Source: Acidobacteriota bacterium (lineage in GTDB: Bacteria > Acidobacteriota > Thermoanaerobaculia > Thermoanaerobaculales > Thermoanaerobaculaceae). Taken from it: a stretch of DNA of 5,145 nucleotides. Both the position numbers and the translations under genes were made by a program. Below, piece after piece: positions 4,853 through 5,145 of this stretch. The first letter of the stretch is position 1. Every line of letters begins with the position of its first letter. The notes beneath the pieces were generated by a model, which worked only from the letters and a program-made list of their open reading frames with translations, did not search any database and was not told the DNA's origin. The stretch lies in NCBI GenBank assembly GCA_021782525.1, contig JAJXUY010000155.1, forward strand, positions 1 to 5,145, read 5' to 3'.

Positions 4853-5145
4853 TCACCGCTCCTGTTCTTTCGTGCCGACGGCGGCGAAGAACGTCGGCAG
4901 GTCCTCGCCGGCGAGGGTGAGCAGCACGCCCTGCTTGAGATAGGCGTTGAAGTGCTGGTCGACGAGGGCGAAGCGGGCGTCGGCGAGCACCGACTCGGCG
5001 TCGAGCACGTCCGTGCTCTTCGCCAGGCCGGCCTTGTACTGGTCCTCCTCGATGCGCAGGTTCTCGGTGGCGGCCGCGACGTTGGTCTCGGCGGTGGCGG
5101 CCTCGGTGAGCGCCTGCCGGTAGGCGAGGAAAGCCTGCTCCACCT
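4853..5145 (-). CDS. TolC-family outer membrane factor, C-terminal part (first copy)
   Basis: This is the last 97 codons of a gene entering from the high-coordinate edge. No start is in the window: the apparent first codon at 5143-5141 is an internal GTG. The visible sequence (VEQAFLAYRQALTEAATAET, then ENLRIEEDQYKAGLAKSTDVLDAE) is the last long helical pair of the second OEP repeat. It has the typical G-x-x-K-S-x-D-V-L-D-A segment (about 40-50) and the equatorial end helix ALVDQHFNAYLKQGVLLTLAG. It is not the same sequence as the second outer membrane factor further on. Its TGA lies 1 nt before the EmrA start and carries that gene's Shine-Dalgarno, so it is the first visible gene of a tolC-emrA-emrB operon. 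It is expected to be the outer membrane exit channel of that pump. Confidence 0.9.
   Translation of the reverse strand, partial: VEQAFLAYRQALTEAATAETNVAAATENLRIEEDQYKAGLAKSTDVLDAESVLADARFALVDQHFNAYLKQGVLLTLAGEDLPTFFAAVGTKEQER
4859..4863 (-). promoter_or_regulatory. Shine-Dalgarno site of the emrA-like gene
   Basis: The minus strand reads AGGAG, 7 nt before the ATG at 4851-4849. It lies in the last codons of the upstream outer membrane factor gene. This supports the chosen start and translational coupling across the 1-nt gap. Confidence 0.7.

Noticed and set aside
2247..5145. CRISPR array, tRNA or rRNA genes
   Set aside because: No regularly spaced repeats, tRNA-like cloverleaf or rRNA sequence was seen; the region is fully occupied by efflux genes.

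Overview
The window is very GC-rich DNA, roughly 70% by eye. All credible genes lie on the minus strand, so transcription runs from high to low coordinates. Two TolC-type outer membrane factors, an EmrA-type adaptor and an EmrB-type pump indicate a Gram-negative bacterium. The base composition and gene types suit a high-GC beta- or gammaproteobacterium, but nothing here fixes the genus.

Operon A (5145 to 2247) encodes a complete EmrAB-TolC-style tripartite pump, cut only at the window edge. It holds the C-terminal 97 codons of an outer membrane factor, then an EmrA/HlyD-type adaptor 1 nt later, then a DHA2-family EmrB-type 14-TM MFS transporter 16 nt after that. Spacing and Shine-Dalgarno sites indicate one transcript.

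The stretch 1956-2246 (291 nt) has no convincing gene but is full of dyad symmetry. It contains a perfect 9-bp hairpin just after the emrB-like stop, a roughly 110-nt nested imperfect palindrome centred near 2159, a hairpin at 2046-2066, a perfect 14-bp palindrome at 2030-2043, and two small dyads just before the next gene. It probably holds the end of operon A, possibly a dispersed palindromic repeat, and the promoter/operator of operon B.

Operon B (1955 to 1 and beyond) starts with an ArsR/SmtB-family repressor that carries a Cys-Val-Cys pair where As(III)/Sb(III)-sensing ArsR proteins bind metalloid. Its stop overlaps the start of a second TolC-family outer membrane factor (ATGA). That gene's stop in turn overlaps, by 8 nt, the start of a membrane fusion protein truncated by the window edge. 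The adaptor's N-terminus resembles RND-type adaptors, so an inner-membrane pump gene probably follows outside the window.

Overall this is a back-to-back pair of tripartite export systems, with a metalloregulator-like protein leading the second. The most interesting points are the CVC-type ArsR linked to an efflux operon without any visible classic ars gene, its unusual 48-residue Arg/Pro-rich tail containing an AT-rich DNA patch, and the dyad-rich intergenic region.
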